DNA from: Deltaproteobacteria bacterium
Lineage (GTDB): Bacteria; Desulfobacterota; Desulfobacteria; Desulfobacterales; UBA5852
Assembly (NCBI GenBank): GCA_020444045.1
Contig: JAHLLS010000002.1
Coordinates: 1-64,000 of the forward strand
Reading direction: 5' to 3'
Length of the DNA: 64,000 bases
Part shown: in pieces, positions 16,733 through 25,135 of the stretch
Numbering within the stretch: position 1 is the stretch's first letter
Layout of the letters: the number at the start of each line of letters is the position of its first letter
Translations under genes and position numbers: made by a program
The notes under the pieces: model-generated
What the model was told of the DNA's origin: nothing
Databases searched by the model: none
The model's input: the letters and a program-made list of their open reading frames with translations, nothing else

Positions 16733-16771
16733 GCCGAATCGCATCAGACCTCTGAACGATTCGGTTTTTTT
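16733..16771 (+). terminator. Riboswitch expression platform: intrinsic terminator
   Basis: CCGAATCG (16733-16740) pairs with CGATTCGG (16757-16764), with an inner TCAGA/TCTGA pairing, followed by seven T residues. GGCCG of the aptamer's 3' side (16712-16716) can pair with CGGCC (16731-16735) at the foot of this hairpin, giving a possible link between ligand state and termination. Whether the ligand turns expression on or off cannot be read with confidence. Confidence 0.8.
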
Positions 16772-16824
16772 ATTGGCCGGCAGCGACATGACGACACCAT
16801 GATCCCGTTGGCTGGAACAACACG

Positions 16825-19368
16825 ATGAAACTAAAAAAACGACTGCTGTCGACCAGCGTTGTTCTCTGCCTGACGACCCTGTTGCTGATCGGCAGCCTTT
16901 GGGGCGAGTGGCCCCTGCTGCTGTGGCCGGAACTCAAAGTATACGACCAGTTGATCCGCCTGAAGCCCACCCCGCCACCGCGCCAGGTGCTGATCGTTGC
17001 CATTGATGATGTCAGCATTCGGGAACTGGGCATGTGGCCCTGGCCGCGCACGACGGTTGCCGAAGGCCTCCGCCGTTTGACCGAGTACGGGGCCGATGCC
17101 GTGGCGCTGACCACGGTCTACCCGGCGCCTTCAGCCAATCCGGCGATAGTGGAGATAGGCCACTTGCGGGAAACCCTCCAGTCCGTAGCCAGCGCCCGCC
17201 AAACAAAAGGCTATGGCACCATCGACCGCAAACTGCAGGAACTTGAAAAACAACTCGATGAAGACCATGTCTTGATCGATGCCGTTCGCGCCGGGCACAA
17301 CATGGTCCTTCCCTATCGCCTGGTGTTTACCCCCGCTCTCGACAAGGCGTCGCCATTAAGCGGTCTGCTCCGGATCAATTCGCTGGACCGGCCAACCCGG
17401 GCCGAACAACCATCGCCGACCCTCCAGACCGGCCTGCAAGCCCTCCTGGACCGGCTGCAGCCCAAGCCGCTCATCCCGGAAGGCGTCACCGAAACATTTC
17501 GCGCCCTGGCGGGCAAAGCCGCCGCCTTGGGCGCTGTCAATCTTTCCGTCGATCCAGATGGCGTCATCCGACAAATCCAGCTGCTATGGCCCTATCGGGA
17601 GCGCTACCTCCCTTCGATTACCCTGCAACTGGCGTTAAAAGCGATAGGCCGCCCCTTCCGCGGCACCGTTCTGCTTCCGGAAGACTGCACCCCTTACGGC
17701 CTTTGTATCGACGATACCGCCATCCCTACCGATGCGCACTACCGCATGCGTATCGGCTACCATGCTCCGCCGATCCGCCTGAATCAAATCCCTTTTGTCG
17801 ATCTCGTGTCGGGAAAAGTCGATCCGGCCGTTGTCAAGGATCATGTCGTGATCATCGGGGTGACGGCAACGGGTTTGACCGCCACATACCCAACCCCCTT
17901 TACTTCGCGGGCCACACCGCCGGAAATCATCGCCGCCGCCACGGATACCATTCTGCGTGGCGACCATTTGATCCGACCCTACTGGGCGCCGCTGGCCGAA
18001 GCAACGGTGCTGCTCTATTTTTTATTGTTTCTGCTGCTGGTCATTCCGAGGGTCAAGCTGGGTATCGGCGCCCTGATCCTGGCGGTTTTTCTGACCACCT
18101 GCTGGGCCGCGGCCATTCTGGCCTTCACACAGGCCGGATACTGGTTCCGTCTTTTTCCTTCCCTGATCCTCTGCACGCTGGGATTTGCCATGATCGCCTT
18201 CCGCCAAATCGCCTTGCGTCTGAAAGCCGAAAACACGGAATTGAATCGTGCTTTAGGACTTTCATTTCAAACACAGGGCATGCTCGATATGGCGCTGGAA
18301 AAATTCATGCAATGCCCGGCCGAAGACAAAACCGTGCGGCGCCTGCTCTACAACCTCGGTTTGGATTTTGAGCGCAAACGCATGGCCGACAAAGCCTTGA
18401 CCGTCTATGAACGCATTTTACAAGCCGGTGGGTACCGGGATGTCAAGCGCCGGGTGAGCAAACTGAAAACAGCCCATCAGGCCGTCACCAGGACCGTCAA
18501 CCCGGAAGCCCCCATGGCGACATTGAGACTAACCGATACGGAAACCCGTCCCACGTTCGGCCGCTATGAAATTCTGGAAGAAATCGGTCAGGGAGCAATG
18601 GGCACCGTTTACCTCGGCCTGGACCCTAAAATCAATCGCCAGGTAGCCATCAAAACCATGGGTTACAGCAGTGTTCCGCCCGAAGAGCTGGAAGATGTAA
18701 AACAGCGTTTTATGCGAGAAGCCGAAGCAGCCGGCAAATTGTCGCATCCTAACATTGTCACCGTCTACGACATCGGCGAAGAGCACGATACGGCATACAT
18801 GGCGATGGAGCTTCTGGACGGCTGCGACCTCACCACCTATTGTCAGCGGGACCGTTTACGGCCGGTCCCGGAAGTGCTCGATATCATGGCCGCGGTGGCG
18901 GACGCCCTGGGATATGCGCACAAAGCCGGCGTTGTCCATCGCGATATCAAGCCCGCCAACATTATGCGGTTGAAGGACGGCAGAATTAAAGTGACCGATT
19001 TCGGCATCGCCAAGGTCATGGACAGTGCCAAAACACGCACGGGTATCGTGATGGGAACCCCCTCGTACATGTCGCCGGAGCAGGTGGGCGGAAAAAAAAT
19101 CGATGGCCGCTCGGATCTCTTTTCGTTGGGAATCGTCTGCTATGAAATGCTGACCGGTCATAAGCCGTTTGGTGGTGAAAATTTGACCGCCCTGATGTAC
19201 GCCGTTGCCAAAGCCCCCTACCGACCGTTAACGGAAATCGTGCCGGATATCCCTTCCTGCTGTGTCGCCATCGTCAACAAACTGTTGAACAAGGGTGTTT
19301 CCCGGCGCTATAAGACAGCAGAACAGGCACTGGAGGCCATTCGCCAGTGCCGCGGCAACCTTGGTTAA
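16825..19368 (+). CDS. CHASE2-domain transmembrane Ser/Thr protein kinase with TPR linker
   Basis: An 847-residue receptor kinase. One N-terminal membrane helix (residues ~8-25) precedes a periplasmic CHASE2 sensor domain (~35-370, including VLIVAIDDVSIRELGMWPWPR and VVIIGVTATGL). Three membrane helices follow at ~392-460, then TPR-like helices (~475-550), and a cytosolic kinase domain (~578-840). Kinase residues are intact: IGQGAMGTVYLG glycine loop, VAIKTM lysine, HRDIKPANIM catalytic loop, DFGIAK, and GTPSYMSPEQ. The order sensor-TM-kinase is the reverse of the usual kinase-TM-sensor PknB layout. Expression is under the GEMM riboswitch; the FHA gene follows after 27 bp and is the probable phosphothreonine-reading partner. 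Confidence 0.92.
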   Translation: MKLKKRLLSTSVVLCLTTLLLIGSLWGEWPLLLWPELKVYDQLIRLKPTPPPRQVLIVAIDDVSIRELGMWPWPRTTVAEGLRRLTEYGADAVALTTVYPAPSANPAIVEIGHLRETLQSVASARQTKGYGTIDRKLQELEKQLDEDHVLIDAVRAGHNMVLPYRLVFTPALDKASPLSGLLRINSLDRPTRAEQPSPTLQTGLQALLDRLQPKPLIPEGVTETFRALAGKAAALGAVNLSVDPDGVIRQIQLLWPYRERYLPSITLQLALKAIGRPFRGTVLLPEDCTPYGLCIDDTAIPTDAHYRMRIGYHAPPIRLNQIPFVDLVSGKVDPAVVKDHVVIIGVTATGLTATYPTPFTSRATPPEIIAAATDTILRGDHLIRPYWAPLAEATVLLYFLLFLLLVIPRVKLGIGALILAVFLTTCWAAAILAFTQAGYWFRLFPSLILCTLGFAMIAFRQIALRLKAENTELNRALGLSFQTQGMLDMALEKFMQCPAEDKTVRRLLYNLGLDFERKRMADKALTVYERILQAGGYRDVKRRVSKLKTAHQAVTRTVNPEAPMATLRLTDTETRPTFGRYEILEEIGQGAMGTVYLGLDPKINRQVAIKTMGYSSVPPEELEDVKQRFMREAEAAGKLSHPNIVTVYDIGEEHDTAYMAMELLDGCDLTTYCQRDRLRPVPEVLDIMAAVADALGYAHKAGVVHRDIKPANIMRLKDGRIKVTDFGIAKVMDSAKTRTGIVMGTPSYMSPEQVGGKKIDGRSDLFSLGIVCYEMLTGHKPFGGENLTALMYAVAKAPYRPLTEIVPDIPSCCVAIVNKLLNKGVSRRYKTAEQALEAIRQCRGNLG

Positions 19369-19395
19369 CCCAAAGCCTCTTTAAGGAGCGTAACC

Positions 19396-19737
19396 ATGCT
19401 GGAAATAACACTGGAACTCAAGAACACCATTCTAGACACGTTCAAAATCGACAAGGACGAGATCACCATCGGCCGGAACAGCACCAATGATATCACCATC
19501 GACAACCTGGCGGTTTCCGACCGGCACGCCCGCATTGTCCGGGACAAAACCGGTTATTATCTGGAAGACCTCAACAGCACCAACGGCACCATGGTGGACG
19601 GTCGTAAAATCAGCCGCATCGGTCTGGGAGGTCGACAGGAAATAAAGATCGGCAAACACATCCTGGACGTACGAACGCCGGATAGCAAGGATGCCAGCTC
19701 AGATTTCGCCCGCACCATGAAAATCGACCGGTCTTGA
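19396..19737 (+). CDS. FHA domain protein (second copy)
   Basis: A 113-residue single FHA domain: EITIGRNSTNDITID (Gly-Arg), LAVSDRHARIV (Ser/His) and EDLNSTNGTMVDG (NGT loop). The C-terminal tail has possible phosphoacceptors (SDFARTMKIDRS); 'Thr-Met-Lys' tails in small FHA proteins are often kinase targets, but here that is inference. It follows the CHASE2 kinase by 27 bp with an AAGGAG site and must be cotranscribed, hence also riboswitch-controlled. It is a paralogue of the FHA protein at 14449. Confidence 0.9.
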   Translation: MLEITLELKNTILDTFKIDKDEITIGRNSTNDITIDNLAVSDRHARIVRDKTGYYLEDLNSTNGTMVDGRKISRIGLGGRQEIKIGKHILDVRTPDSKDASSDFARTMKIDRS

Positions 19738-19858
19738 TCGGATCAGCCTCATCACCGTCGAGGTCCGATAAGCTGGGGCCTAAAGCTTAGCCCTGGTTCC
19801 CTGTTCCTGACCCGGCGCGGCGGTGAGGGGATGTAGGCAGTGATTTGATCCGAAAGAG

Positions 19859-20380
19859 TCAGGCGCCCTCATCGGAAAGCGTAAATCGCCAGCGGCAGAA
19901 CATGTCGTCCGGATGACGATCCGGCGGCGCAAAAAGGCAATCCACCCGAATCCGTCCGTCAATTTCACGTGCCAGTCCCTCAAATTCTTTGCGATGCATT
20001 TCCTTGCAATTATATTCCCCCAGGCCGCGTTTCAGACGTGCCACCTGGGTCGGACAAGACGGCACGCTGAGCCAAACGGCATCGTCGCGGCAATCGATCT
20101 CATAACCCACCAGCAGGGTCCAGGGAAACAGCCGCAGCACCTGGACGAATCCCTCCAGCCCTGTGGCGGTGATGCCGAAACGGGCTTTGAGATCCCTGGC
20201 GGCCATTCCCGACACTCGGCCCCAGACGTCTTCGTTGATGGCCTCCGCCATCGACTGATCGAAGCGGTCCGCAACGGAAATGAACCAGAAGGCATCCACC
20301 ACCCGGTAATGCCACAGTAGAAATTCCAGGTATTGCCTGAGTTGCGGTGCCTCCATGGACGCCAGCGGGTCCTTTATCAT
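19859..20380 (-). CDS. DUF6125-like protein
   Basis: A 173-residue cytosolic protein. Its landmarks are [21 protein letters not shown] near the N-terminus, the segment [32 protein letters not shown], and the C-terminal [24 protein letters not shown] followed by VDCLFAPPD and CRWRF. This matches the pattern I recall for DUF6125, a family thought to be related to the L-2-amino-thiazoline-4-carboxylate hydrolase fold; enzymatic function is unproven. The conserved Cys in EYNCKEMH could be functional. It is monocistronic and divergent from nothing obvious; it lies 94 bp after the aldo/keto reductase on the same strand. Confidence 0.65.
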   Translation of the reverse strand: MIKDPLASMEAPQLRQYLEFLLWHYRVVDAFWFISVADRFDQSMAEAINEDVWGRVSGMAARDLKARFGITATGLEGFVQVLRLFPWTLLVGYEIDCRDDAVWLSVPSCPTQVARLKRGLGEYNCKEMHRKEFEGLAREIDGRIRVDCLFAPPDRHPDDMFCRWRFTLSDEGA

Positions 20381-20474
20381 GGCGCATCCTTACCCGGTGG
20401 GAGCGTTTATACCGGCAAGCCACCCGGGCTGAAATTGACGTTGCGGTAACAATGGTCTGGATGAGGAAAACGGC

Positions 20475-21500
20475 TCAGAAATCGATTTTGTCGGCCATGC
20501 CCCCGTAGAGAAAACCGCGCGGCACTTCGCTGTTTAAAAAATCGTGGGGAAAGCCGAGTTCGATCTGGCTGATCTTGTTCAGGCGCTCCATCTGATCCGC
20601 ATTCAAACGGAACTCCAAAGAAGCCAGATTCTGCTGGACCTGTTTGGCTGTGCGCGCGCCGATAATCGGTATTACCCGCGCCTGCTGGCGAACCCAGTTG
20701 AGCGCCACCTGGGCCGGGAAACACCCGATTTCATTAGACACCCGATCGACTTCCCGGGCAATGGAGTAGTTATCATCATTGATTTCCTTGAAGGCCGCCT
20801 TGTCCAGACGTCGTTCACCCCCGCTGGCGTCGGACCGGGTGTATTTACCCGTCAGCAGGCCACTTCCCAACGGCGACCAGGCAGTGATGCCCAGGCCCAG
20901 GGCCCGGGCCATGGGAAGCAGTTCCCGCTCGGATGTCCGTTCCACCAGGCTATATTCCACCTGCAGGGCGATAAAACGACTCCAACCACGCAATTCCGAC
21001 AGCGTATTGGCCCGGGATACGATCCAGGCCGGCGTATCGGAAACCCCGATATAGAGCACCTTGCCGGCACGAATCATATCATCGAAGGCCCGCATAATCT
21101 CTTCCACCGGCGTCGTAAAATCCCAGGCGTGCAGCCAGTAGATATCGACGTAATCGACCTTCATGCGTTTAAGGCTGGCTTCCAGCGACTGGAGCATGTT
21201 CTTGCGGTGATTCCCGGCCGCATTGGGATCTGTTCCCGGATGGCTGTTCGTGTATTTGGTTGCCAGGACAAACCGTTCCCGGTCACCCGCCACCATTTCC
21301 CCAACAAGTTTTTCGCTCGAGCCGTTGGTGTACAAATCCGCGGTGTCGATGAAATTCCCACCGGCTCCGGCAAAGGCCTCAAAAATGCGACGACTCTCCT
21401 TGGGCGAGGCACCCCACCCCCAGTCATCCCCGAACGTCATGGTACCGAGGCAAAGTTCGGAAACACGCAAACCGCTGTGGCCTAACAATTTGTACCGCAT
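20475..21500 (-). CDS. Aldo/keto reductase
   Basis: A 341-residue NADPH-dependent oxidoreductase with an (alpha/beta)8 barrel. The catalytic tetrad is visible: Asp and Tyr in FIDTADLYTNGSSE, Lys in VLATKYTN and His in IYWLHAWD. The cofactor end reads VIPIIGARTAKQVQQNL. The N-terminus YKLLGHSGLRVSELCLGTMTFG is characteristic of the YajO/Tas-like group. The substrate is not predictable. ATG 21500 is preceded by GGGAG; the TTG one codon upstream is less likely. It lies 18 bp after the protease gene on the same strand and is probably cotranscribed with it. Confidence 0.9.
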   Translation of the reverse strand: MRYKLLGHSGLRVSELCLGTMTFGDDWGWGASPKESRRIFEAFAGAGGNFIDTADLYTNGSSEKLVGEMVAGDRERFVLATKYTNSHPGTDPNAAGNHRKNMLQSLEASLKRMKVDYVDIYWLHAWDFTTPVEEIMRAFDDMIRAGKVLYIGVSDTPAWIVSRANTLSELRGWSRFIALQVEYSLVERTSERELLPMARALGLGITAWSPLGSGLLTGKYTRSDASGGERRLDKAAFKEINDDNYSIAREVDRVSNEIGCFPAQVALNWVRQQARVIPIIGARTAKQVQQNLASLEFRLNADQMERLNKISQIELGFPHDFLNSEVPRGFLYGGMADKIDF

Positions 21501-21518
21501 CAATTTTCTCCCTGGGCG

Positions 21519-22676
21519 TCACATGCCGATGTACGCGCCGAATTCCGTCATCACGACGTGAATCGGAATGGCAAATCCCACCCCTTCCACCGAACTGTGA
21601 ACCACTTTCGAGGTGTTGATGCCGATGACCCGCCCGTCTTCCGTAATCAACGGACCGCCGCTGTTGCCCGGATTGATCTGGGCGTTGGTTTGCAGTAGGT
21701 CCGCGCGACGCCCCGAAAAAATACCGGACGTCACCGTATGCCCCATGTCCAGTGAATTGCCAATGGCGTAGAGAGGCTGACCGTGATGCAGGCCGTGGGC
21801 ATTGCCCCGGGGGATATAGGGCGTTTTGTAGCCTTTGAGCTGCAGGAGAGCCAGGTCATATTTTTCACTGATGGTGACCTTCTCGGCCTGCAACTCGGTT
21901 TTGTCGGCTAAAACAATCGTATAACCGCTCTGGGCCAAATCGCTGATCATACGCTGCTCGTATTGATCGTAGGCCGCGTCGAACTGGCGCCGTTGTTCCT
22001 CGAATTGATATCGCCGTTGACGCAAAACCTCTTCCCGGACCTCAAGCTGGTCTTTATAATGCTGATATTCCGCTTGGCTCATACGGCTGCGCTGCCGACG
22101 CAGTTGGGCCTTTTGTTTGCGCAATTCGCGCTCCTCTTGATCCAGAAGACGGGCCTGATACTCAACCTGTTTTTTGACATTTTCGATTTGATCGGCCGCA
22201 TCTTCGGTCTGGCCATAGGAGGAATCGATGACATGGCGATTGGTGACAATGTAGCCGTTTTCAGAGATAAAAAACCCCGATCCTGACCCCAGCGCCATTT
22301 TTATCGAGACGGTGGCATTGCGGGCTTCTTCGATCTTGTTGGCCGGGGGCAGGTTTTTTTGCAAATGGGCCTGCAGGTCCTCTCCGGTCAAAACGCTGGA
22401 TGATGCGGCGCTAGCCGCCCCTGTGGAGGCCTTTTTGTCCTTGATGTATTGCTCGGCAGACTCATACACTTCTTCGTCTGGCGTATCCGTAAAATGCCAG
22501 ACGCCGTTTTCGTCTTTGTACTTGTAGACACCGGCCTCACCGGAATCGATCAACAAAAACGCAAACACCATGGCCACCAGACAAACTGCCAGAGCGCCGG
22601 TGTAGGTCGAGATGCGGCGCCGGTGAGTCGGCCGTCTCCTCTCTGAAGATTGGCGTTGCACACTTTTTGTCGGCAT
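21519..22676 (-). CDS. Membrane-anchored trypsin-like protease with DUF4124 and inserted coiled coil
   Basis: A 385-residue protein. A basic N-terminus (RRRPTHRRR) precedes one membrane helix (~25-43), then a DUF4124 segment (GVYKYKDENGVWHFTDTP, ~49-66) and an HtrA-like serine protease domain. Catalytic residues are His in IVTNRHVID (~147), Asp in EKYDLALL (~273) and Ser in NPGNSGGPL (~337). Between His and Asp lies an insertion of roughly 90 residues (~158-245), rich in Glu/Arg/Gln with heptad character (LLDQEERELRKQKAQLRRQR), a predicted coiled coil. No PDZ domain follows. It would act in the periplasm, anchored to the inner membrane. A near-consensus promoter lies at 22745-22773. Confidence 0.85.
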   Translation of the reverse strand: MPTKSVQRQSSERRRPTHRRRISTYTGALAVCLVAMVFAFLLIDSGEAGVYKYKDENGVWHFTDTPDEEVYESAEQYIKDKKASTGAASAASSSVLTGEDLQAHLQKNLPPANKIEEARNATVSIKMALGSGSGFFISENGYIVTNRHVIDSSYGQTEDAADQIENVKKQVEYQARLLDQEERELRKQKAQLRRQRSRMSQAEYQHYKDQLEVREEVLRQRRYQFEEQRRQFDAAYDQYEQRMISDLAQSGYTIVLADKTELQAEKVTISEKYDLALLQLKGYKTPYIPRGNAHGLHHGQPLYAIGNSLDMGHTVTSGIFSGRRADLLQTNAQINPGNSGGPLITEDGRVIGINTSKVVHSSVEGVGFAIPIHVVMTEFGAYIGM

Positions 22677-22744
22677 AACAATCCTCCAATGAAACGTCCC
22701 GGATACCGGTTCGCCTCGTCTGAATGAATCTCCCCAGAAATTAA

Positions 22745-22773
22745 AATCTATTATGATGCCGGGAAAGTGTCAA
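22745..22773 (-). promoter_or_regulatory. Sigma70 promoter of the protease gene
   Basis: On the minus strand TTGACA (22768-22773), 17-bp spacer, TAGATT (22745-22750); about 70 bp upstream of the protease start codon. Confidence 0.6.
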
Positions 22774-22846
22774 GACTATCTGAAATTTATGGAAAAAGAG
22801 AAAATATGATGGACCACCGGCGCCTAACCGCGTGTGGGGTCGGCAT

Positions 22847-23626
22847 TCAACCGCAAACGGTCGGCAGAAGGTTTTGCCAGGGTCCCTGCTGCAAGCCGCC
22901 GCGATCGGCCGGCAGGATACTGATCCAGCCTCTGGAAGACCAGTCCGGCAGGGCGTTAAGCTCACCGCCCTGCCGCCCCCGATAGTGAAAGGCGTGGTGG
23001 AAGTGCCCGATGAATATTCGGGTCACCCCCTCGGCAAACCGCGCCTCCGCAAAGGCCTGCAGCAAATCCAGCGGCAACGATTTGCGAAATGCTTGGTTGG
23101 TCTGTTTCAAGCGGCGTTTGATGATGTTTACCAGGTCGGGTCCCATCGGCAGCCCCCGGACAATCGCTTTCGTGACCGGATTTTTAGTCAATTTCCGTAA
23201 GGCGAGATAGTTTCGATCGTTGCGATTGATGCGATCACCATGGCAAAAAAGATGGCCTTCGACATCCCGCCACCAGGGAAGGTCGGTACACCACGTGAAG
23301 GCCGTGGCGTGGCCGCGGGCGAGAAAAAATTCGTGGTTGCCCTCGACGAAGCCGATACGGCGATGCGCTTTCTGCCGGCGGCACCAGGACAGAAAGGCAC
23401 GATGCAGCGCATTTTCATAACGCGGGAGGGCAATCCAGAGATCAAAGATGTCACCGATAAAGACCACATCCCCGGGGCCGCGTTCCAGAGCGGCCAGCAT
23501 GTCAAAAAAAGCGTCACCATCCGACGGGTTGCGGCGAATGTGCGCATCCGCAATCATGATCAAAGGCGCGGGGTGTTCTTCCGGGGAGATGATGGTGCGA
23601 TGCGTTTGGCGATTCACCCTATTCAA
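22847..23626 (-). CDS. LpxH-like metallophosphoesterase
   Basis: A ~259-residue calcineurin-like phosphoesterase. All metal motifs are visible: D-x-H in MIADAHIRR, GDIFDLW, GNHEFF, HGDRIN and GHFHHAF. The GDIFDLW and NHEFFLARG segments resemble UDP-2,3-diacylglucosamine hydrolase (LpxH), which makes lipid X in lipid A synthesis; it could also be one of the LpxH-like paralogues of unknown substrate. The start is uncertain: TTG 23626 or GTG 23617, both weak; the first beta-strand (APLIMIADAH) requires a start upstream of the internal ATG. A C-terminal Cys (PTVCG) ends the protein. Confidence 0.75.
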   Translation of the reverse strand: MNRVNRQTHRTIISPEEHPAPLIMIADAHIRRNPSDGDAFFDMLAALERGPGDVVFIGDIFDLWIALPRYENALHRAFLSWCRRQKAHRRIGFVEGNHEFFLARGHATAFTWCTDLPWWRDVEGHLFCHGDRINRNDRNYLALRKLTKNPVTKAIVRGLPMGPDLVNIIKRRLKQTNQAFRKSLPLDLLQAFAEARFAEGVTRIFIGHFHHAFHYRGRQGGELNALPDWSSRGWISILPADRGGLQQGPWQNLLPTVCG

Positions 23627-23781
23627 TCCAAGGTTTGAGGATTATGCACCGCCCGAAAAAGGAAGTGATCCGAGTCGTGTCGTGTTTCTGAGATGAGGTC
23701 ATGTGTGAAAAGATCCACCGATGTCCTCTGACGTCGCAGCGCAAGGCAATGTTGGACGTGGAACGATCTGGCGATCGATGG

Positions 23782-23895
23782 TCAGAGGTTTTCTTCTTCC
23801 GATCCCAGAATCTCTTCCGTTTCCATCCACATCACATTGATAATACCGAACGCGCAGGCGAGAAGAACGCCCAATATCCATGAAAAATACCACAT
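23782..23895 (-). CDS. cydX: Cytochrome bd oxidase small subunit CydX
   Basis: A 37-residue single-helix protein. It begins MWYFSWILGVLLACAFGII and continues NVMWMETEEI before an acidic tail GSEEENL. The pattern MWYFSWILGxxxA...GI...MWxE matches CydX/YbgT, the small subunit that stabilises haems b595 and d in cytochrome bd. It lies 60 bp downstream of cydB on the same strand with AAGGAAAA upstream. It is too short for routine gene calling and easily missed. No terminator was recognised after it. Confidence 0.92.
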   Translation of the reverse strand: MWYFSWILGVLLACAFGIINVMWMETEEILGSEEENL

Positions 23896-23955
23896 GCTGT
23901 CAACTTTTCCTTGTCGTTACAGGTTAGCCCTAAAAAGTGTCCCGCAGGCGGCCCG

Positions 23956-25098
23956 CTAGTAGGCCGAGTGGGTGTTGGCCCGGATGTTTTCCTCCGTCGA
24001 TTTTCCCCGCAGCACGCTGTACACCCAGCCAGTGTATGCCAACACAATGGGTAGAAAGATCACGACCGCCCCAAACATCAGCATCAGGGTGCGATGACTG
24101 GACGTCGCGTCAAAAGCGGTCAGGCTGCTGTTCGGATGGGTGCTGGACGGCATGATGAACGGGAACATGGCAAAGCCAGCGGTCAGAATCACCCCGGCCA
24201 GCGCCGAACCACTGCATACGAACCCCAATCCCGGCCGGTTGGCCCGACTCAGCAAAACGCCCAGCACACCTCCCAGGAAGACCACGGCCGGGGCGGCCAT
24301 CATCCATGGATAACGACTGAAATTAGTCAACCAGGCGCCCGGGGCAACCTCCACGGTTTTATCCAGGGGCGTCATGACCGATCCGGGATCCGGCATGGTT
24401 AGAATCCGAAAGCCTTCGATGCCATAGGCCTGCCAGACGCCGGCCAGGCCGAAGGCCGCCAGAAACAGCAGACCGAACACGGTCGCCGCCTGGCGCGACC
24501 GCGCCTGGATATCATCCTCGGTTCGCATTTGCAGATAGATGGCCCCATGGAAAATCAGCATGGTCAGACTTACCACGCCGGTTAAAAGCGCGAAGGGGTT
24601 GAGAAGGCCCCAGAAACTCCCTGTGTAATAGGGCCGCAAAAATTCGTCGAAGTGGAACGGCACCCCCTGCAGGAGGTTGCCGAAGGCCACGCCGAACACC
24701 AGCGCCGGAACGGCGCCTCCCACGAACAACCCCCAGTCCCAGGTACTGCGCCAGCGGCGATCTTCGACCTTGCTGCGGTATTCGAATCCCACAGGCCGGA
24801 AAAAGAGCGCAAATAATACGAGGAGCATGGCCCAATAAAAACCGGAGAAGGCCGTGGCATACACCATCGGCCAGGCCGCAAAGAGAGCCCCGCCCGCCGT
24901 AATGAACCACACCTGGTTGCCTTCCCAGGTCGGTCCGATGGCATTCAATACCACCCGGCGCTGGGCATCCGTGCGGCCCACAAAAGGCAGCAGCGTGCCC
25001 ACCCCCAGGTCAAACCCGCCCAGCAAGGCGAATCCGATCAGCAAGACCCCCACGAAGAGCCACCAGATCAGTTTCAACGTTTCATAATCGATAAACAT
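23956..25098 (-). CDS. cydB: Cytochrome bd ubiquinol oxidase subunit II
   Basis: A 380-residue inner-membrane protein with about eight helices, subunit II of cytochrome bd, which reduces oxygen to water with quinol and no proton pumping. Family landmarks are [21 protein letters not shown] near the N-terminus, the segment [24 protein letters not shown] (~55-78), and the C-terminal half with [17 protein letters not shown]. Length equals E. coli CydB (379). It begins 37 bp after cydA ends and is followed by cydX. A strictly or mostly anaerobic host would use it for oxygen scavenging. Confidence 0.96.
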   Translation of the reverse strand: MFIDYETLKLIWWLFVGVLLIGFALLGGFDLGVGTLLPFVGRTDAQRRVVLNAIGPTWEGNQVWFITAGGALFAAWPMVYATAFSGFYWAMLLVLFALFFRPVGFEYRSKVEDRRWRSTWDWGLFVGGAVPALVFGVAFGNLLQGVPFHFDEFLRPYYTGSFWGLLNPFALLTGVVSLTMLIFHGAIYLQMRTEDDIQARSRQAATVFGLLFLAAFGLAGVWQAYGIEGFRILTMPDPGSVMTPLDKTVEVAPGAWLTNFSRYPWMMAAPAVVFLGGVLGVLLSRANRPGLGFVCSGSALAGVILTAGFAMFPFIMPSSTHPNSSLTAFDATSSHRTLMLMFGAVVIFLPIVLAYTGWVYSVLRGKSTEENIRANTHSAY

Positions 25099-25135
25099 GG
25101 TGCGGATCTCCTTTTACCCAAAAACCTGCTTCCGC

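Noticed and set aside
20544..21485. 313-codon plus-strand frame
   Set aside because: Antisense to the aldo/keto reductase, whose catalytic motifs are intact.
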